Shown: piece after piece, positions 23,801 to 37,135 of the stretch
Layout of the letters: each line of letters opens with the position of its first letter
How positions within the stretch are numbered: the stretch's first letter is position 1
Source of the DNA: Epiperipatus broadwayi
Taxonomy: Eukaryota; Onychophora; Udeonychophora; Euonychophora; Peripatidae
Length of the DNA: 64,000 bases
Reading direction: 5' to 3'
NCBI GenBank assembly: GCA_028023455.1
Contig: JAQFVV010012400.1
Location: 17,599,490 to 17,663,489 of the forward strand
Position numbers and translations under genes: made by a program
Notes under the pieces: model-generated
Told to the model about the DNA's origin: nothing
Databases searched by the model: none
Seen by the model: the letters and a program-made list of their open reading frames with translations, nothing else

Positions 23801-25940
23801 CCTCTTTTACATTTAATAAAATTATAAACGCTTAAGCTATATACATTTTAGACAAATAGATTTATATTAGTAAAACACAGACTGACTTAATGTGTGATAA
23901 AAAAATAAGTAAAGCAGAATTGGATCTTTCTTTTAAAAATACAGAAAATTGAACACTTTGATAAATATACTGGAATGCCATTTTTATATTTCCAAGTATA
24001 AATTAAAAGAAACATTGAATTATTTTTCTAAAAAAAAATAATTATGTCTTCTGCATTTTTCTCTTTTTCTAATATATATCAGTATAACCAACGTGGCAGG
24101 AGGGAATTTGGAAAGAGGAGTTTTATTCAAAGAATTTTCTAATAAATCTGAAATATACCCGTATTCATTGTAGTAGGTTAACAAGTAGAAAGAAATTAAA
24201 TTATTCCAGTTCATCCTATATAAATCGCATATCTCCCAAGCTATAAGAAAGAAATCATTTTTGTTCCTTTCTTTGCAAAAGAAAATAAAAGTAAGTATAT
24301 AACTTTATGGTGTATAATGATGATCGCTTAAAATGGGTGATTTACATATGGATTGATAAGATTAAGAGCCACCATTATACCTGTCAAAAAAAAAAAAAAA
24401 ACATGATGCGAATATTACTTTAAATATCAGAATATATATATATATATTTCAAACCTATACATATACAATTGAAATTCTAAATGGAATTAAATTTTTTGTT
24501 ACATTTTAAAAAAAAAAAAGAAAATGAAAATACAAGTGAGAAACCAAGTTACTGGTAACTTTTAATATTGTGCACGTCTTTGTTTGCTAGCCATGGAGTC
24601 TTTCTGGGCACAATCCATACTAATGGCTTATTGTCATTTCAGTCCTCGGTTATTAGCAGCAGCAGGCATTTGTCAGGCAAAATTGTTCTAGCACTCTACA
24701 TTTATTGTGTTACATCTTTCAGGTTTTAGCAGACAGGACAACGGGTGAGAGAGAGAGAGAGAAAGTCTACTCAGCCACTAGAGCTATAGTACACATTTTA
24801 AGTTTTTCTTATAGCAGCTTATCATCTATGCAGTAGAACTTTCATGGGTATAAAAGCCAGGTAAAATAGAAAGAACAATAGACAAGCCCTCAATTTATAC
24901 CTAACTTGTTGGCCATCTTACATTCCAATGCCATTGTTCTGCTATCTTATTTTTAATTTAAAATGTTTTTAATTAATTATTCCTATCTAACTAATCTTTT
25001 TCTCTAATGAGTTCTGTGATTCTAGGAATTTTATTATCTAAAATAAAATCTTTTAACTTTATTTCATAAAATTTCTTGAATATGCATGCTTTAAAGTTTC
25101 TATTTAAATTTAGCCTACATTCACTGTGGTTGAAATCAGGGTCTTTAGTTAAACCGCAGTGAATGGTGAAGCAAGCATATATACCTTTAATATGTATATA
25201 TGTGTAGCTTCAGTATATATATGGTACATGTATATGAGAACATCCAGATGTTCCAGTAGGATTATTTAGAAAGAACAAAGGCAAAAAATCATCTTTAAAG
25301 TCCACAAACTTCAATTTATTTTATAGATTTAATAATTAGATTATACATGGTCAGTATAACACTCATTGTATTTGATAACCCAGTGTGTTAATGATGATCA
25401 ACAATGATATAATGATCTCAACATGTTTGTCACGTTTGCTATTATAGATACATTAGCAATTAAATACATAAATGCAGCTGAAATTTTGAAGTTTGCTTTA
25501 ATAACAAGCTCTGAATTTGGTATTGGCTAGATGATGATTAACCTAAATTTTATATTGTTACTTTTAAATTCAGTCACGAAAGTTGATTGTTGAGTATTGA
25601 TAATTAGTTCTGATGATACTATCATGTTTATTACTTATAATGGCTGTAGTTCTGAAGTTTGCTCATGCTCATTGACTGTAATATTAGAATGATGATATAT
25701 CCATCATACCCTGTATCTACTTTTCTTAGTACTCTTATGAATGATGCCTCAATTGTGGACTTGATGCTGATTCAGTTCTGGATGTGAATATTACAAAATT
25801 ACCACACAATCTTGGAGCTCAAATATAACTTTACACCCAAGAAATAAGAATATTTTATGCAAAATTAATAGAAAAAGATATTATTGTAAAATTTGTGACA
25901 AGATTTATATATGATGATTTAGTTATTTGATTTTCTTGTA
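23801..25940. other. AT-rich DNA, nothing firmly recognised
   Basis: Includes a (GA)n run at about 24746-24762 and (TA)n runs. The more balanced segment 24590-24920 has no open frame of note and is unassigned. Confidence 0.45.
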
Positions 25941-26790
25941 TGTCACTAGATTTTATTGTTCTCTCTAGTAAGACTTTTTGTAAGTTTTCAACTTTTGATT
26001 TTGGTATTAAATCTTTATTTTATAACAGAATTCAATAAATTTAACTTGATTTTATAGTATTATACATTTACAAATGAAAACAAAGAAACCTAAAAATTGC
26101 AAATATTGAACAACCGGGATATTAAATGATAACAAAAAATGGCACATCATTCAACATTTGGCAGAATTTTAGAAAATAAACAAAATCTTTTTTAATTGAA
26201 GTTTGTAATCAAAATGCAAATGGAAAAATATTAATGTCTGATAAATCTATCAAATTCTGGTTTATTAAAACATTAAAATTATTTTCTAATATATAAAATA
26301 TTGCAAATTATTTAAAATAGTGACATTAATGATGTATTTGCCACTATTTTTATAATGTGGGTTGATCAGAATGCTATGATTTTTCTTTGTTAATATCACT
26401 CTAGATGTTATTACTTTCTGTCTTTAGAAATAAAACATATATATAAAATAAGAGTATAATAATTTATATTTTTTGATTTTTAATAATGATTACAATATAT
26501 TGTGTAAAAATAATTATGAATCTTAATAAGCTTTGCAAAAAATAATGATTTTTAATTACTCCAAAAATATTTTCAAAATAACTTTGCAAATAACTACAGA
26601 TAGCCATAAAAAAAAGGTCAATAAAAGATAAGGTATTTCTAAAAGCTTTTTATTCTATTGCTGTTCAATTTTATTGACCTCTTGAGAGTTTTTTAAATTA
26701 GAACATCATTATATTAAAACTATATGAATTAACAAATTTAAAAAAAGTCTCAATAGATGGCTCTGTAAACAAAATTTAAAAAAATTCAAT
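25941..26790 (+). repeat. Diverged direct repeat, copy 2
   Basis: Partner of 20156-20720, with matching blocks such as TAAGTTTTCAACTTTTGATT, TCAATAAATTTAACTTGATT, TGATAAATCTATCAAATTCT and CAATAGATGGC. Confidence 0.45.
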
Positions 26791-28149
26791 TACAATATTT
26801 TTTTAAATATTTCTCTGATCAAATAACTCAGATTGATGTTCTGCACAGTTAATGATAAAAAATTAATATGATCTCAAAAGAGTTTATATTTAAAGTATAA
26901 CAGAAAAAAAAGTAAGATTTTTGGAGATTGAATGAAGTTTTTGACTGCTGAAGTTTCTTCAGTTGTAATTTTATTACTGATGATGGCTGGATGATTTTGG
27001 CATCAACTTGAGGATGCAGTGTTTTTATGAAATTTCATGCAGACTTTTTACTTCAAGAATTGTACCAATCTTCTAAGATTATATTCACCAGCCTCTGAGT
27101 CTCAAAAAGAATCAAAACATAATTTTCATTAGTAGTTATTTTTCACGAATAAATAACATAGCCCTATAGCATGAATCCCCAACCTCTAAGTCTGAAAAAA
27201 GGAATAAGACATATTTTTCAAGTTTTCATATTTATCAGGCTCTAAAGGATGAAGGCTTTATAAAGATTTTATTATTTCATATTCAGAGTTGTAGGTGGCT
27301 TATAGTGTCTAAATTGAGATAGCTCTCTTGGTTTGTTCATGTTACATTATATACTTATTATCCAATGATTTGATTCTTTATCTATTAAAGAATAGAAGGC
27401 CACTATGCATTTTGTTAATTGTTAAATGCCAGTCAGATCTCAGAAAAGTTTGAGTAAAATATACAGTTAAAGTACAGCTTTAAAATCAAAATATTAGAAA
27501 AAAAGTAATGTTATGAGATTGGAAATATACCATTAATGAAGAGTAAATGTTATTTATTCACTTATAGTAATTAGTCTAATTGTGTTTGATTAAAGAATTT
27601 AACATATATATATACACACACACACACTCTTTGTTAAACTAATTTTTTTCTCGAAAAACAAACTGAAGTTTTTTTAAAAATTAATTGAAAAGTAATTTCA
27701 ATACTTGTGCAAAGTAATAACCAATTTTTTCCTCTCTTTTTTTTGCAATCAAATAGTTTTTTTTTTTGAGAAAAGATTTTGAGGCATTTATTTTCAGGTA
27801 TAAAATAAAAGAAAATAGTAATTTGTATTTTATCATTAAAATAAAAGTTTATTTATTTAAAAATTAATTACTTAACAATGTTTTGTTTGTTAAATATATA
27901 TATTTACTTTTGTCTAAATTTTTTATATAGTATAATAATTATTACTATCAATAAATACAATGTATTATATGTACAATAGAATTAAATTTTCAAATATTTT
28001 CTAGCTTCTGTTGTTGATATCCTATTGGCAGAAAATGACTATCATATTATAAATCACTATGTAACTTTTTTGTAACTATGTAAAATAATTATATTTAATG
28101 AGCCATCATAAAAATATGAAACATTTATTGTGAATTCTAAATTACTCAA
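26791..28149. other. AT-rich DNA with a degenerate 87-bp duplication
   Basis: At 27090-27235 two segments share the order CCTCTGAGTCTCAAAAAGAA / CCTCTAAGTCTGAAAAAAGG, then ACATA and TTTTCA. A (TA)n(CA)n microsatellite is at 27605-27630. No gene is visible. Confidence 0.5.
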
Positions 28150-28510
28150 TTCATCATCAACCATTATCAATCCACTGCAGGATGAAGGTCTCTCCAAGTT
28201 CAGTCCACCTTTTCTAATCTTTAGCCTCTCTTTTCCATATCACCCCTGCATACTTCCTTATTTTATCCATCCATCTCTGGTCTATTTCTAAGTCTTTTAC
28301 AATCTCTTGAAATCCCATTTAAGATTTTAATTGTCCATCTATTATCATCTCTTCTAGCAATATGTTCAGCCCATCTCCATTTGTCTCTGAAATACTTTTA
28401 ATTATGATCATTAAAATTCATATTTTCAGCATTCTTTTTTTTATATTTAAGTAGTTTATCTCATCAAAATTCCTGTTAGACCACCTTTTTATTTTTTGAT
28501 GTTTTGAGTA
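28150..28510 (-). mobile_element. RTE 3'-end fragment, minus strand
   Basis: On the minus strand it matches the last ~360 bp of RTE. The 3' end (ATCATCAACCATTATCAATC, then CACTGCAGGATGAAGG) is at 28153-28188. It then follows the regions coding RWMDEI, PRDCKRP, RWTIEILNW and GHIAR up to about 28390. It is strongly 5'-truncated and stops at about 28510. Confidence 0.85.
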
Positions 28511-29820
28511 TCAAAATGAAAATATGTAAATCATGCAAGAGATTTTTTTTTAAACTTGCTATATTTTTTTGACTCTACATGCTTTTTTTTTATAACTTTT
28601 ATATTAGTTTCATAAATAGTTAAACCTAAAATTAATAGTTTTAAAGTAATTTTTACATGATTAATTAAATTTACATTTTGACTAGATTTTTGTTAAACCT
28701 AAAACCAAAATAATAATTTAATGTTACATATGCATTTATATATTATGTTGGTATACCCATACATTCATCTACCCACTATATATATATATATACACACACA
28801 CAAAATATTTTAATGCTGATTTTTAATATTTCCTTCCCAGTCCTTGAACTTGACAGCCTATAAATTAAGTACTTTAATAATTTTAATTATAAAAATTTCC
28901 GGCTTTTCATTATTACAATTAACTTCTAGCTTTGCAGGCTGTCTTTATTTGCTGTTTAGAATCCCTCTCCTATTTTTATTTTAATTATTATTATTACTTA
29001 TTTCTAAATTTATATTCTCTAATTACATACACACAATGCACCAACGCTGTGGATTAATCTTTCCAATATATATGTACAAAGAAGAAAAAAATAACCAATA
29101 AATACTTTCAAATGAAGGTTTAAATTAATCTGTGAAAAATTCCTAGGGTTTCTTTATGTGTCAATAGGTGGCAGCATATAAGCGATCCACACGAAGAATG
29201 ATTGGTTTTGTTAGTTAAAACATAGTGACAGTACTAAAAAAGCATACTATTGAGAGAATGCCATGATGCTGTCTATAATTAATAACATTTCTCCTGACAA
29301 GCGATTTATAACTGGATATGATGATGAAGAGATTAAAAGACATATGCGTGGATCAAGACAAAAATAAAAGAATTTAATGTGCTGGTTTTAAAGAATTGGT
29401 AAAGTTATGAAACAAGCGTAATGGAGATTAAATTGAAAAAATAAATATATTTTTTCAATTTATAATACTATTGTTTTATTTCTTATAATTAGTACATTTA
29501 TAAATATTTACTGAGATTTTCTTTGCGCGCGCTTGTGTGTGTGTGTGTATAAATAAAAAAATAAATAATCCTTCAAATAGCCCATTGTAAGACAAATATC
29601 GTTCCAACAGCCTTCCGAAGGAAAAGCTACTATTTAACTGACTTTCCAAATGCTGGGTGATGAGGGTTTTTAGCATTTATCTTTTTTTGTTTTATATTCT
29701 AGCTGAGAAAAGTAAAAGCCCATTTACCAATCAATGACTAGATGATATCGATAAATTGCCCTACTTGAAAAAAAAACAACAACTTAGCTTTAGAAACTAA
29801 TTTTTCTCTGTCTAAATTCC
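28511..29820. other. AT-rich DNA with microsatellites
   Basis: (TA)n(CA)n at 28775-28802. An alternating purine-pyrimidine run GCGCGCGCTTGTGTGTGTGT lies at about 29525. A perfect 13-bp-stem A/T hairpin is at 29431-29460. No genes. Confidence 0.6.
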
Positions 29821-29824
29821 AAGT

Positions 29825-29876
29825 TCAAATTGTGAGCAAAGTAAGCGAATGTTCTAACTACTACGCTAGAATTCTC
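29825..29876 (-). mobile_element. tRNA-like SINE head
   Basis: On the minus strand AGCGTAGTAGTTAGAACATT (A-box-like) and TTTGAACTTGG (a decayed B box) have the spacing of a tRNA-derived SINE. Confidence 0.5.
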
Positions 29877-29879
29877 TTT

Positions 29880-30300
29880 ATCTATATATATACAAAACAT
29901 AATATAACAGCTCTACCTATAGCACCAAATATGCATTAATATCTTAAACAATATGAGTAAGTTTCCATTCTATGTCGCATTTCAGATCTTAGATAACCAT
30001 CAGTTGGAAATTTTATGCTTACAGTTTTTTTGGGATTCTCAAGAGCCAGTATTGGAACTATGAGGGAAAAGTTCAACAATCAATAATGCTCATAACTGGG
30101 AGATTCTCACGAAAGAGCTGAGCCTTTCAATCCTGTGAAAATGAAAAAAAGTTTTTGACAATAATCTGTCATTATAATATAGATCCATTTTGTCAAATTG
30201 TTGTCTTACTCAGACAAAAATTGCTAATTGAAGATCTGGTAATATCTGCATGATTGAACGTGTATTCAGTATAGTTTTGATTGGGCATATATATATATAT
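29880..30300. other. AT-rich DNA, nothing recognised
   Basis: Two (TA)n runs; no gene or terminal repeat. Confidence 0.5.
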
Positions 30301-30479
30301 CATTAAAACCAGTCAACACTTAGACAATCCCAATATCAGTAATAATCAACAATTTCAACCTGTTGTCAAGATAACTTCCCTTTAACAATAAAGGTGGAAG
30401 GAGATTACCTTGACAACAGGTTGAAATTGTTAATTGTTATTGATATTGAGATTGTCTACGTGTTGACTGTTTTTTAATG
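30301..30479. mobile_element. Foldback element, 179 bp
   Basis: Two ~80-bp arms are inverted copies: the left begins CATTAAAACCAGTCAACAC and the right ends GTGTTGACTGTTTTTTAATG. The loop is about 20 bp around CTTTAACAATAAAGG. A half copy is at 10593-10679 and a piece at 38796-38850, so this is a dispersed MITE-like family. Confidence 0.9.
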
Positions 30480-30584
30480 TTTACTTACAAATCCATTTAG
30501 TCTTGAGCATTATTATACACACACACACACATATATATAATCTCTAATCTTGCCCAATGAACCAAACACTATTGATAACCATTT

Positions 30585-30862
30585 CAGCAATCCCTCCCCC
30601 ACTTTACTAGGTTGCTTAGCTAATACAAAATGATTATTTGCCTCAGCTGTTCTGGATGTATATAATAAGGATTAGAAAATCTAGTAGGCTATTTATAAAT
30701 GAGAATGTGTTTACATCTAAACTGTATTGTTTTCACTCATGTTTAAAAAACTTGTCAGATTTTCTAATCCTTATGTGTATCCAGGACTGCTAATGCAAAT
30801 GGTTATTTTATACTGGCTGAGCAAGTGAATAAAATATATGGAGGTGGGAAGGAGGGAGGTAT
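30585..30862. mobile_element. Foldback element, ~278 bp, older
   Basis: The left arm (30585-30683) and right arm (30763-30862) pair through TAAGGATTAGAAAATCT / AGATTTTCTAATCCTTA at the inner end and through the CTGTTCTGGAT / ATCCAGGACTG and TGGGAAGG-type outer parts. Several mismatches separate the arms. Confidence 0.8.
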
Positions 30863-31550
30863 TAAAATATTTACATGCATTTAAAAATAATAAATTTAAT
30901 TCCACTATATCTATATAAATAGTAGATACAATTTGATGCATTCTACCACCAATATAAGCTTTAAAATAATTAACCAATAATCAATGTAACATAATATAGT
31001 CCTCATATTATTCATAGACTTTGGATAAACCTAGCATCATTTGATGTACTGGAGGATTACATATCTGCTATTGATGTTGGAGTATCTATTAGAGTTTTTG
31101 TATATAAATATCTCAAAGCTTGTTTGTTTTTAAAGTTTGAACATATTGATAAACAATTATGTTCCACTAGGTTTGTATGTTCAGCACATAGGTATGTAGC
31201 CTAATAATTTATGAACATATTTAAATAGTCATATAAAAAAATAAAGTTATATTTTTAAAGATATAAAATACTTATACTGGGTTTACTTAAAACACACACA
31301 TATATAATCACACATCAGTGGGATATATTAATTTATTTACATAACATATCTGAATTTAGCAAAATAAAATTATTATTTTTATACCACATAATTAATATAT
31401 ATGTTGTGCATATAGGAAGGTATGTGCACATTGGCCTTTATATTCCATATTTTAATTTGTCATAATAATATTATTATATTTTTTCTAATTAATTCTATTT
31501 GGAAAACATATATAAATTTTATACATATACTGTGTATAAACACTGTCAAA
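30863..31550. other. AT-rich DNA, nothing recognised
   Basis: No gene, SINE box or terminal repeat seen. Confidence 0.5.
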
Positions 31551-31554
31551 TGGA

Positions 31555-31622
31555 TTGACTGGGAAGTGAACTCAGGCCAGCTGCTTGGAAGGCAGTTATG
31601 CTAACTTCTAGGCCATCAATGC
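31555..31622 (-). mobile_element. tRNA-like SINE head
   Basis: On the minus strand GATGGCCTAGAAGTTAGCAT, ACTGCCTTCCAAGCAG and GAGTTCACTTCCCAGTC follow tRNA order. Related to the heads at 8.0 and 10.1 kb. Confidence 0.7.
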
Positions 31623-31904
31623 TCTTTTTCTTAAAAAAAATAAAGTAAATTTTTTTGACGGGATACTCTAACAAGATTCGATTCATTAATTATAACTTTT
31701 TAATTTCTTCTTCTTTTTTTTAAAAAAAATGTCAGCCTTTAACAGATTATTGTTAATTAGTTATAACATTTTTAGAATCATCTATTCTTTACTTTTTATT
31801 TTTAATCCAAGCAAAATTATTTGCTGATATTTTTAAAATGTCATTTTAGGAAAGAAATTATTTAAAATTTTACTATTATATATATATGTGTGTGTGTGTG
31901 TTAC

Positions 31905-32890
31905 TCACCCTTGTATATACATTTATCTATGTTTCTCTACATATAGATACATCAGCATATGTATAATTACTAATTTCTTTGGGAAAGCTAGAAGATTTCT
32001 CTTGGTGAGGTAGCTGGTCTAGTGAGACAGATATCGTCCAGAATAGTCCTTATTGGGAAATGTATAATTAGCTAACTGTTGGTTTCTCTTCTGTCCAGGA
32101 TTTGAGATTTACAGCCAGCAAGCTGTCTTCTTAGAACACATCTGTAGCTATGAATTTTAACATGGGGAGATGACCCATTTCCCCCAAGTGTATTCAAACT
32201 CCACCATTGTGAACTGTAGAGCAAATTCTGGACTTGTCCCTTTGCCTTCCTTTAGCTTTTCATGAGAGCTCTATCTAACTATCCAAACACCAATTACTGC
32301 TAGTCAGCTAGTTCTGATACAAAAACCAACTAAAGACTATGAGACAACTACTGCAACTAGCTATTTTGGCCAGCTAATTTCTGCCAACTGCTTTTCCAAA
32401 AATATTAATCAAAACTACTATCCAAAAAAAACTTCTAATCTTTTTATCAATTCTTTTTATAGCAGTCAGCTCAGTTGATAAAAACATAGTGAAAATTGTT
32501 TTCAATTACTAACTGTTTTTATTATCTCTCTTGATTAAAAACAATTTTGATCCCCCCCCCCAAAGCACTTTTAATCAAAAGCTACATTTGGAAATTTTAT
32601 CAAAGTATAATCTATCAAATTTTCAAAATATATACTAGAATGTATACAAGCATTAATTAAAAGATTTCAAAAATAGATAATAGATATTTTTTACAATTAT
32701 CAGAAACATGCTTGTTTTTAATTTCAAAATCAGAATACAATATTAATATTTATTTACATTTTTTTAACTATTTGCTTTATAATAAAATTCTATTTTAAAT
32801 TCAAAATTATTTAAACCTTTATAGTTGTTATTTTATTCCAGGAAATGTAGAAAACAACTATGTTGTTGTAAGCCATGTAACCCAAACAGT

Positions 32891-32894
<4 letters not shown>
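31905..32894 (-). repeat. ~1-kb dispersed repeat, minus-strand copy
   Basis: Read on the minus strand from 32894, this parallels 39009-40080 along its length: GTTTGGGTTACATGG start, TCTGATTTTGAAATT, a GTTTTTATCA block, ACAGCTTGCTG and a ~GGAAATGGGTCA block. It starts against a long (TA)n run at 32894-32930. It is possibly an LTR, but no second end or coding region is visible. Confidence 0.8.
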
Positions 32895-32932
<38 letters not shown>

Positions 32933-32939
32933 TATATCT

Positions 32940-32995
32940 CAAAGCTCCATCTCAGTATATATATATATATATATATATACTGAGATGGAGCTTTG
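32940..32995. repeat. Perfect 56-bp palindrome with (TA)n centre
   Basis: CAAAGCTCCATCTCAG, then (TA)n, then CTGAGATGGAGCTTTG. The symmetry has no mismatch. Confidence 0.95.
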
Positions 32996-33084
32996 CAATT
33001 CCAATACAAGTGCAAAGTTGTATGGTGGTCAAAGACAAGCTTAATTTCATTTTTAAGGTTTGTTATTTTGTAGGTGTGGTATTA

Positions 33085-33245
33085 TATATATATATACTGA
33101 AACAGTGCATGTGCCATCACTTAACTGACCTCCAAATGGGGTTCAAATCCATTTGTTCACATGCCTAGATCATATAGAGAGCAACCACACTCTTCCATGT
33201 AACTCTATCTGATCCTAAACAACCATGTAATCAAGGTATTATAAA
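33085..33245 (+). mobile_element. Possible tRNA-like SINE
   Basis: A good B box GGGGTTCAAATCC at about 33138 follows GCATGTGCCATCACTTAACT. The A box is weak. A GC-richer tail (CAACCATGTAATCAAGGTAT) follows. Confidence 0.4.
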
Positions 33246-34345
33246 TATTTTGTTTTATAATTTAAATTATAGTTAAATTTCCCAAATAATTGTTGTTATA
33301 ACATTTAGAGTTGTGTATGTGCATTTACATATATGTGGCGGATAGATATATGTAATGTAAATATTTTAATATATTTTATTTAATATTTTATATTTTTGGT
33401 TACATTATTTTGAATGTTCTTGAAGTTGCCTTAAAACAGAAAATTTAAAAACAATAGCAAAATCAATCAATTAATTTAGAGAAATCACTATTGAAATAAA
33501 TTCATTTAAATATTGCAAAACAATTAAAAGTCATGCGAAATAGAACAATAGCTTTGAGGATTTCTCAGTCTATTGCATCTTGTATTGCACAAAAGTAAAA
33601 TATTTGGATTGCTGATTAAGATCACATGAAGCAAGTGTGTATCTGCATTGCCTTGGGTGATTTTCTTAAAAGCATTCCTGAAAAATTTTTAGCTGAGTAT
33701 AAATAGGGCTTATTTTGACATTAGAAGGCAGAGTCAGTAAGATTCAAATTTGGTTGTTAAGTTGAATCCATACCATTTTAAATTTAAATATTATGATCGA
33801 CCAATGAGTAGAGGGACTTTGTCCCCTTTCTCCCGATGTTTCCAGGGTCTTCTCCTTGCTAAGATGCCATGCTTTAGCTACTAATAAAATGGACTGCCTT
33901 ACAATGCTTTTGAAATAATTTGAAAATAGAATGCTACCTCCATTTCTCAGGAACCAAGGATTGCCTGTGCTCCAGTATAAATTGCTTAGGGGAAAAATGG
34001 ATATTTCAAGTCAGCATGCTATCACAGAGAAAGGTAACTCATCTTTACCATCTTAAAGATTCAGTTTTACTTGGTTTACTCCTTTACTAAGCTCTGTTTA
34101 AATCTGAGAAATGTATTTTATCTATAGTTATTTCACTGGTAACCTGATACCAGTTAGATAATAATAATTAACCCTTTTATCATGACTGTCTATAATCCTA
34201 TCAAAGCTTTATATAATTGTCTTAAACCATTTTATGTTATTTCTCTCTCTAGATTAATGCAGTAGAATTTGATTGGTATATTTATTTTCTAGTTGTGTAT
34301 TCTCTTTTAATATGTAATTATAAGTCAATCTTACTCAGCCTCATG
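33246..34345. other. AT-rich DNA, nothing recognised
   Basis: A more balanced patch at 33780-34010 has no open frame or known repeat signature. Confidence 0.45.
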
Positions 34346-34349
34346 AGCA

Positions 34350-34450
34350 TCATTATATATATATATTAGTATTATAAATCCCAATCATTTATCGGATTTA
34401 TATATATATATATATATATATATTAGTATTATAAATCCCAATCATTTAAG
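34350..34450 (+). repeat. Tandem duplication around (TA)n
   Basis: ATTAGTATTATAAATCCCAA followed by TCATTTA occurs twice (about 34366 and 34422), each preceded by (TA)n. Confidence 0.85.
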
Positions 34451-34917
34451 GGATATTTTTAATTAAAGTTAAATTATTATTAAAATGCCTCTGCTCGCTA
34501 AGTTGAGGAAATGATTAAATAATGCTATATGTGTTTAAAGGCAGATCCCTGTAAGGCTCCACAATTTATAGTTATTAAAAGTTAATTTATTAGTATTATA
34601 GAATGCTATCAATTTTAAATTTATTTATAATGTTTTCAACATTAGTAATGATCACCACTCTGTAGTTTACAATGCAATAAATATAGCTGTGTATCGCCTA
34701 GAGCAGGGGTCCCCAACCTTTTTGCACTTAAGAACACATTCTATTATACCAGCCAGGTGGTGGGCACCATTTATTTTTTCAATGTAAATTTATAGTTGGA
34801 TATTGTTAATAATACACATAATATACAAAAAAATATTTATTTAAAAAATAAAATTTTAACATATAATTAATGTTTATATTTTTATGTAAATTACTAAATT
34901 ATATATAATATTACAAG

Positions 34918-36738
34918 TCAATGCGATCTTTGGCACTGCACTTCATTGGCAATTGCTTCATAATTAGGGGAATATGATGATATTCCTGCTCGTAAGCAAT
35001 CATCAAGATGTTCATCACTCAGTCGAGATCTGTATTTTGATTTTATGATATTCATGGTTGAAAACAATGATTCACACAAGTATGTGGAACCAAAAAACGA
35101 TTTTATTTTGTATGATGCTCTTTTCAAGAATGGAAATTTATTTCTGTCAACTATATTCCAGAAGTTTTCATCTGATACATTGGATTTTAGGACAATGTCA
35201 TTCTGAAGATCCAAAATTTCTAACTCCAGTTCTTCTGCCCTAACTTGATCAAGTTCTGCAATTTGTGCAGCTATTTCAGTTACATTTACTTGGCAAGTAA
35301 AAGGATTGACAAAAAAGGTGACCATTGGCTCAATGATATTAAACTATTGAAATCGTTTTTGAAACTGGTTTTGAAGTAATTGAAGACTGACAACAAATGA
35401 TGAAAAGTCAATTTCAGCATCGCCTATCATTTTTTTCATATTTGGAAAATGTACAAGTTTCTTCATTTGCAGATGTGATATCCACAAAACCAGTTTGGCT
35501 TTAAATGACTTTACAGATCCTATCATTGTAGATATATGAAAGTTTTCCCCCTGCAGCTGCAAGTTTGAATAATTCAATTTTTCCATTATATCTGTGATGA
35601 AACCCAAATTCACAAGCCAGGAAGAGTTTGTTAATTCAACAAAATTTTGATTTTTAGAATTAAGATAATTTTTTATTTCATCAATTAAATTGACAAATCT
35701 TGAAAGAGTTTTACCCTTACTAAGCCAATGTACTTCATTATGAAGTACAAGATCTGGTTCTTCAGAATTTTCCAATAGGTCTTTAAAAAGGTGGTGTTGT
35801 AAAGGGGCTGCTCATATAAGGTTCACTATTATAGTAACTACTTTCATGATGTGTCCAAAGGGGAGTATCCTACCACACAAAACTTCCTGGTGGATAATGC
35901 AATGGTAAGACATAAAGTTAGGAAATGATTTGTCTTTCTTGCAGTGGGCGATAAATCCATTCACATTAACAACCATTGCTGGTGCTCCATCAGTGGTTAT
36001 CGCTGACAGCTTGTGCAAAGGCATATCTATCGATTTTGCGTATGTTAAGAATACGTTGTAAATATCCTCATCTGTTGTTCATCCTTTCATTGGTAATATT
36101 TTTAGTAATTCTTCTTTTACACTAAAATCACTAAATATCATTCTCACCATAACTGCTAACTGTGCTGTGTCTGTTATGTCTGTAGACTCATCAAATTGTA
36201 GTGAGAACCATTCACATATCTCCAAATCACTCTTTAATTGAGTTTGCAAGTCTTTTGAAATGTTGTGTATTCTTCTTGTGATGGTGTTATCAGACAACTG
36301 TAAGTCTTGTATTGCTGACATAATCTCATGTTTGTTGGAAAATCCCTCAAATAAGCAATCGGCACCAGTCAGAAATGCTTCTTTTAACAATTCCCCATCC
36401 TGGAAAGGCTTTTTCTTCTTTGCGAGCATGTGAGAAATTTTCAAAGAAGCAATAGTGGCATTTTTAGATTTTACCACAGGCCTAGTGAAAACTGACTGTT
36501 GGGCAGACAGGTTCGATTTTAGTTGAGATATTTTCTTCTTTCTTAATTCAGATTTAAGTGGATAGCTGGCATTAAAAGTGGAATGGGTTGTCTGGAAGTG
36601 ACGTTCAATATTATGTTTTTTTGCTACTGCAACACTACTGATGCACAACAAACAAACACATTTATCTTTAATATTGATGAAACAATGTGATTCTTCCCAG
36701 TCAGTATTAAAATTATAGGTTCTTTGTCTTTTATTCAT
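34918..36738 (-). pseudogene. hAT transposase, ZBED5-like, three in-frame stops
   Basis: A single frame of 607 codons starts at ATG 36738 and ends at TGA 34918-34920. It is interrupted only by TGA (36079-36081), TGA (35812-35814) and TAG (35344-35346), with no frameshift. Residues 29-52 have a BED-type finger (C29-x2-C32 and H47-x4-H52), which would bind the element's ends. FDESTD at about 182-187 and TTDGAPAM with D250 are the RNase-H-fold catalytic blocks of hAT transposases. FWNIV near 526-530 and STYLCESLFSTMN near 551-563 are the C-terminal hAT dimerisation region. Length and motif order resemble the ZBED5/FAM200/GTF2IRD2 group. It once cut and pasted the 34704-37160 element; it is now dead, though recently enough that the frame is otherwise whole. 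Confidence 0.93.
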
Positions 36739-37119
36739 TTTGGGGTTAGAATTTTTGAAATTTGATCTTTGAAAAATAAAGAATAATTCAATTTATTCTG
36801 AATCCGACTCCGACTTAGTATTTCTCAAAATGGCAAACTTGTATGTGCAGATACAATTTATAAACATGCGCAAAGCAGAAAGATTGGTGTCTGTGTTAAC
36901 TTTATTTATTCTGTGCTAGTGCAGTGTGCAGAGAAAGACTGCACTTGGTGGACCGAGAGATAGACACTTTTATGCTGTAAAAGTATAGTATGTCCTATAA
37001 TTTGATTACAATATAATACAATAATTTATAAAAAAAATTTAAAAACTAAATTTATTTGTATCAGATAAATAATTTTTTATTGTGTTTGGATAGCGGCGGG
37101 CACACATAAAATGGTCTGC

Positions 37120-37135
37120 GGGCACCATGGTGCCC
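37120..37135. repeat. Perfect subterminal palindrome of the hAT
   Basis: GGGCACCATGGTGCCC lies 25 bp inside the right end. It could be a subterminal transposase or host-factor site; this is inference. Confidence 0.8.

Noticed and set aside
35058-35243. Plus-strand frame inside the hAT
   Set aside because: Shadow of the minus-strand transposase frame, without any domain.
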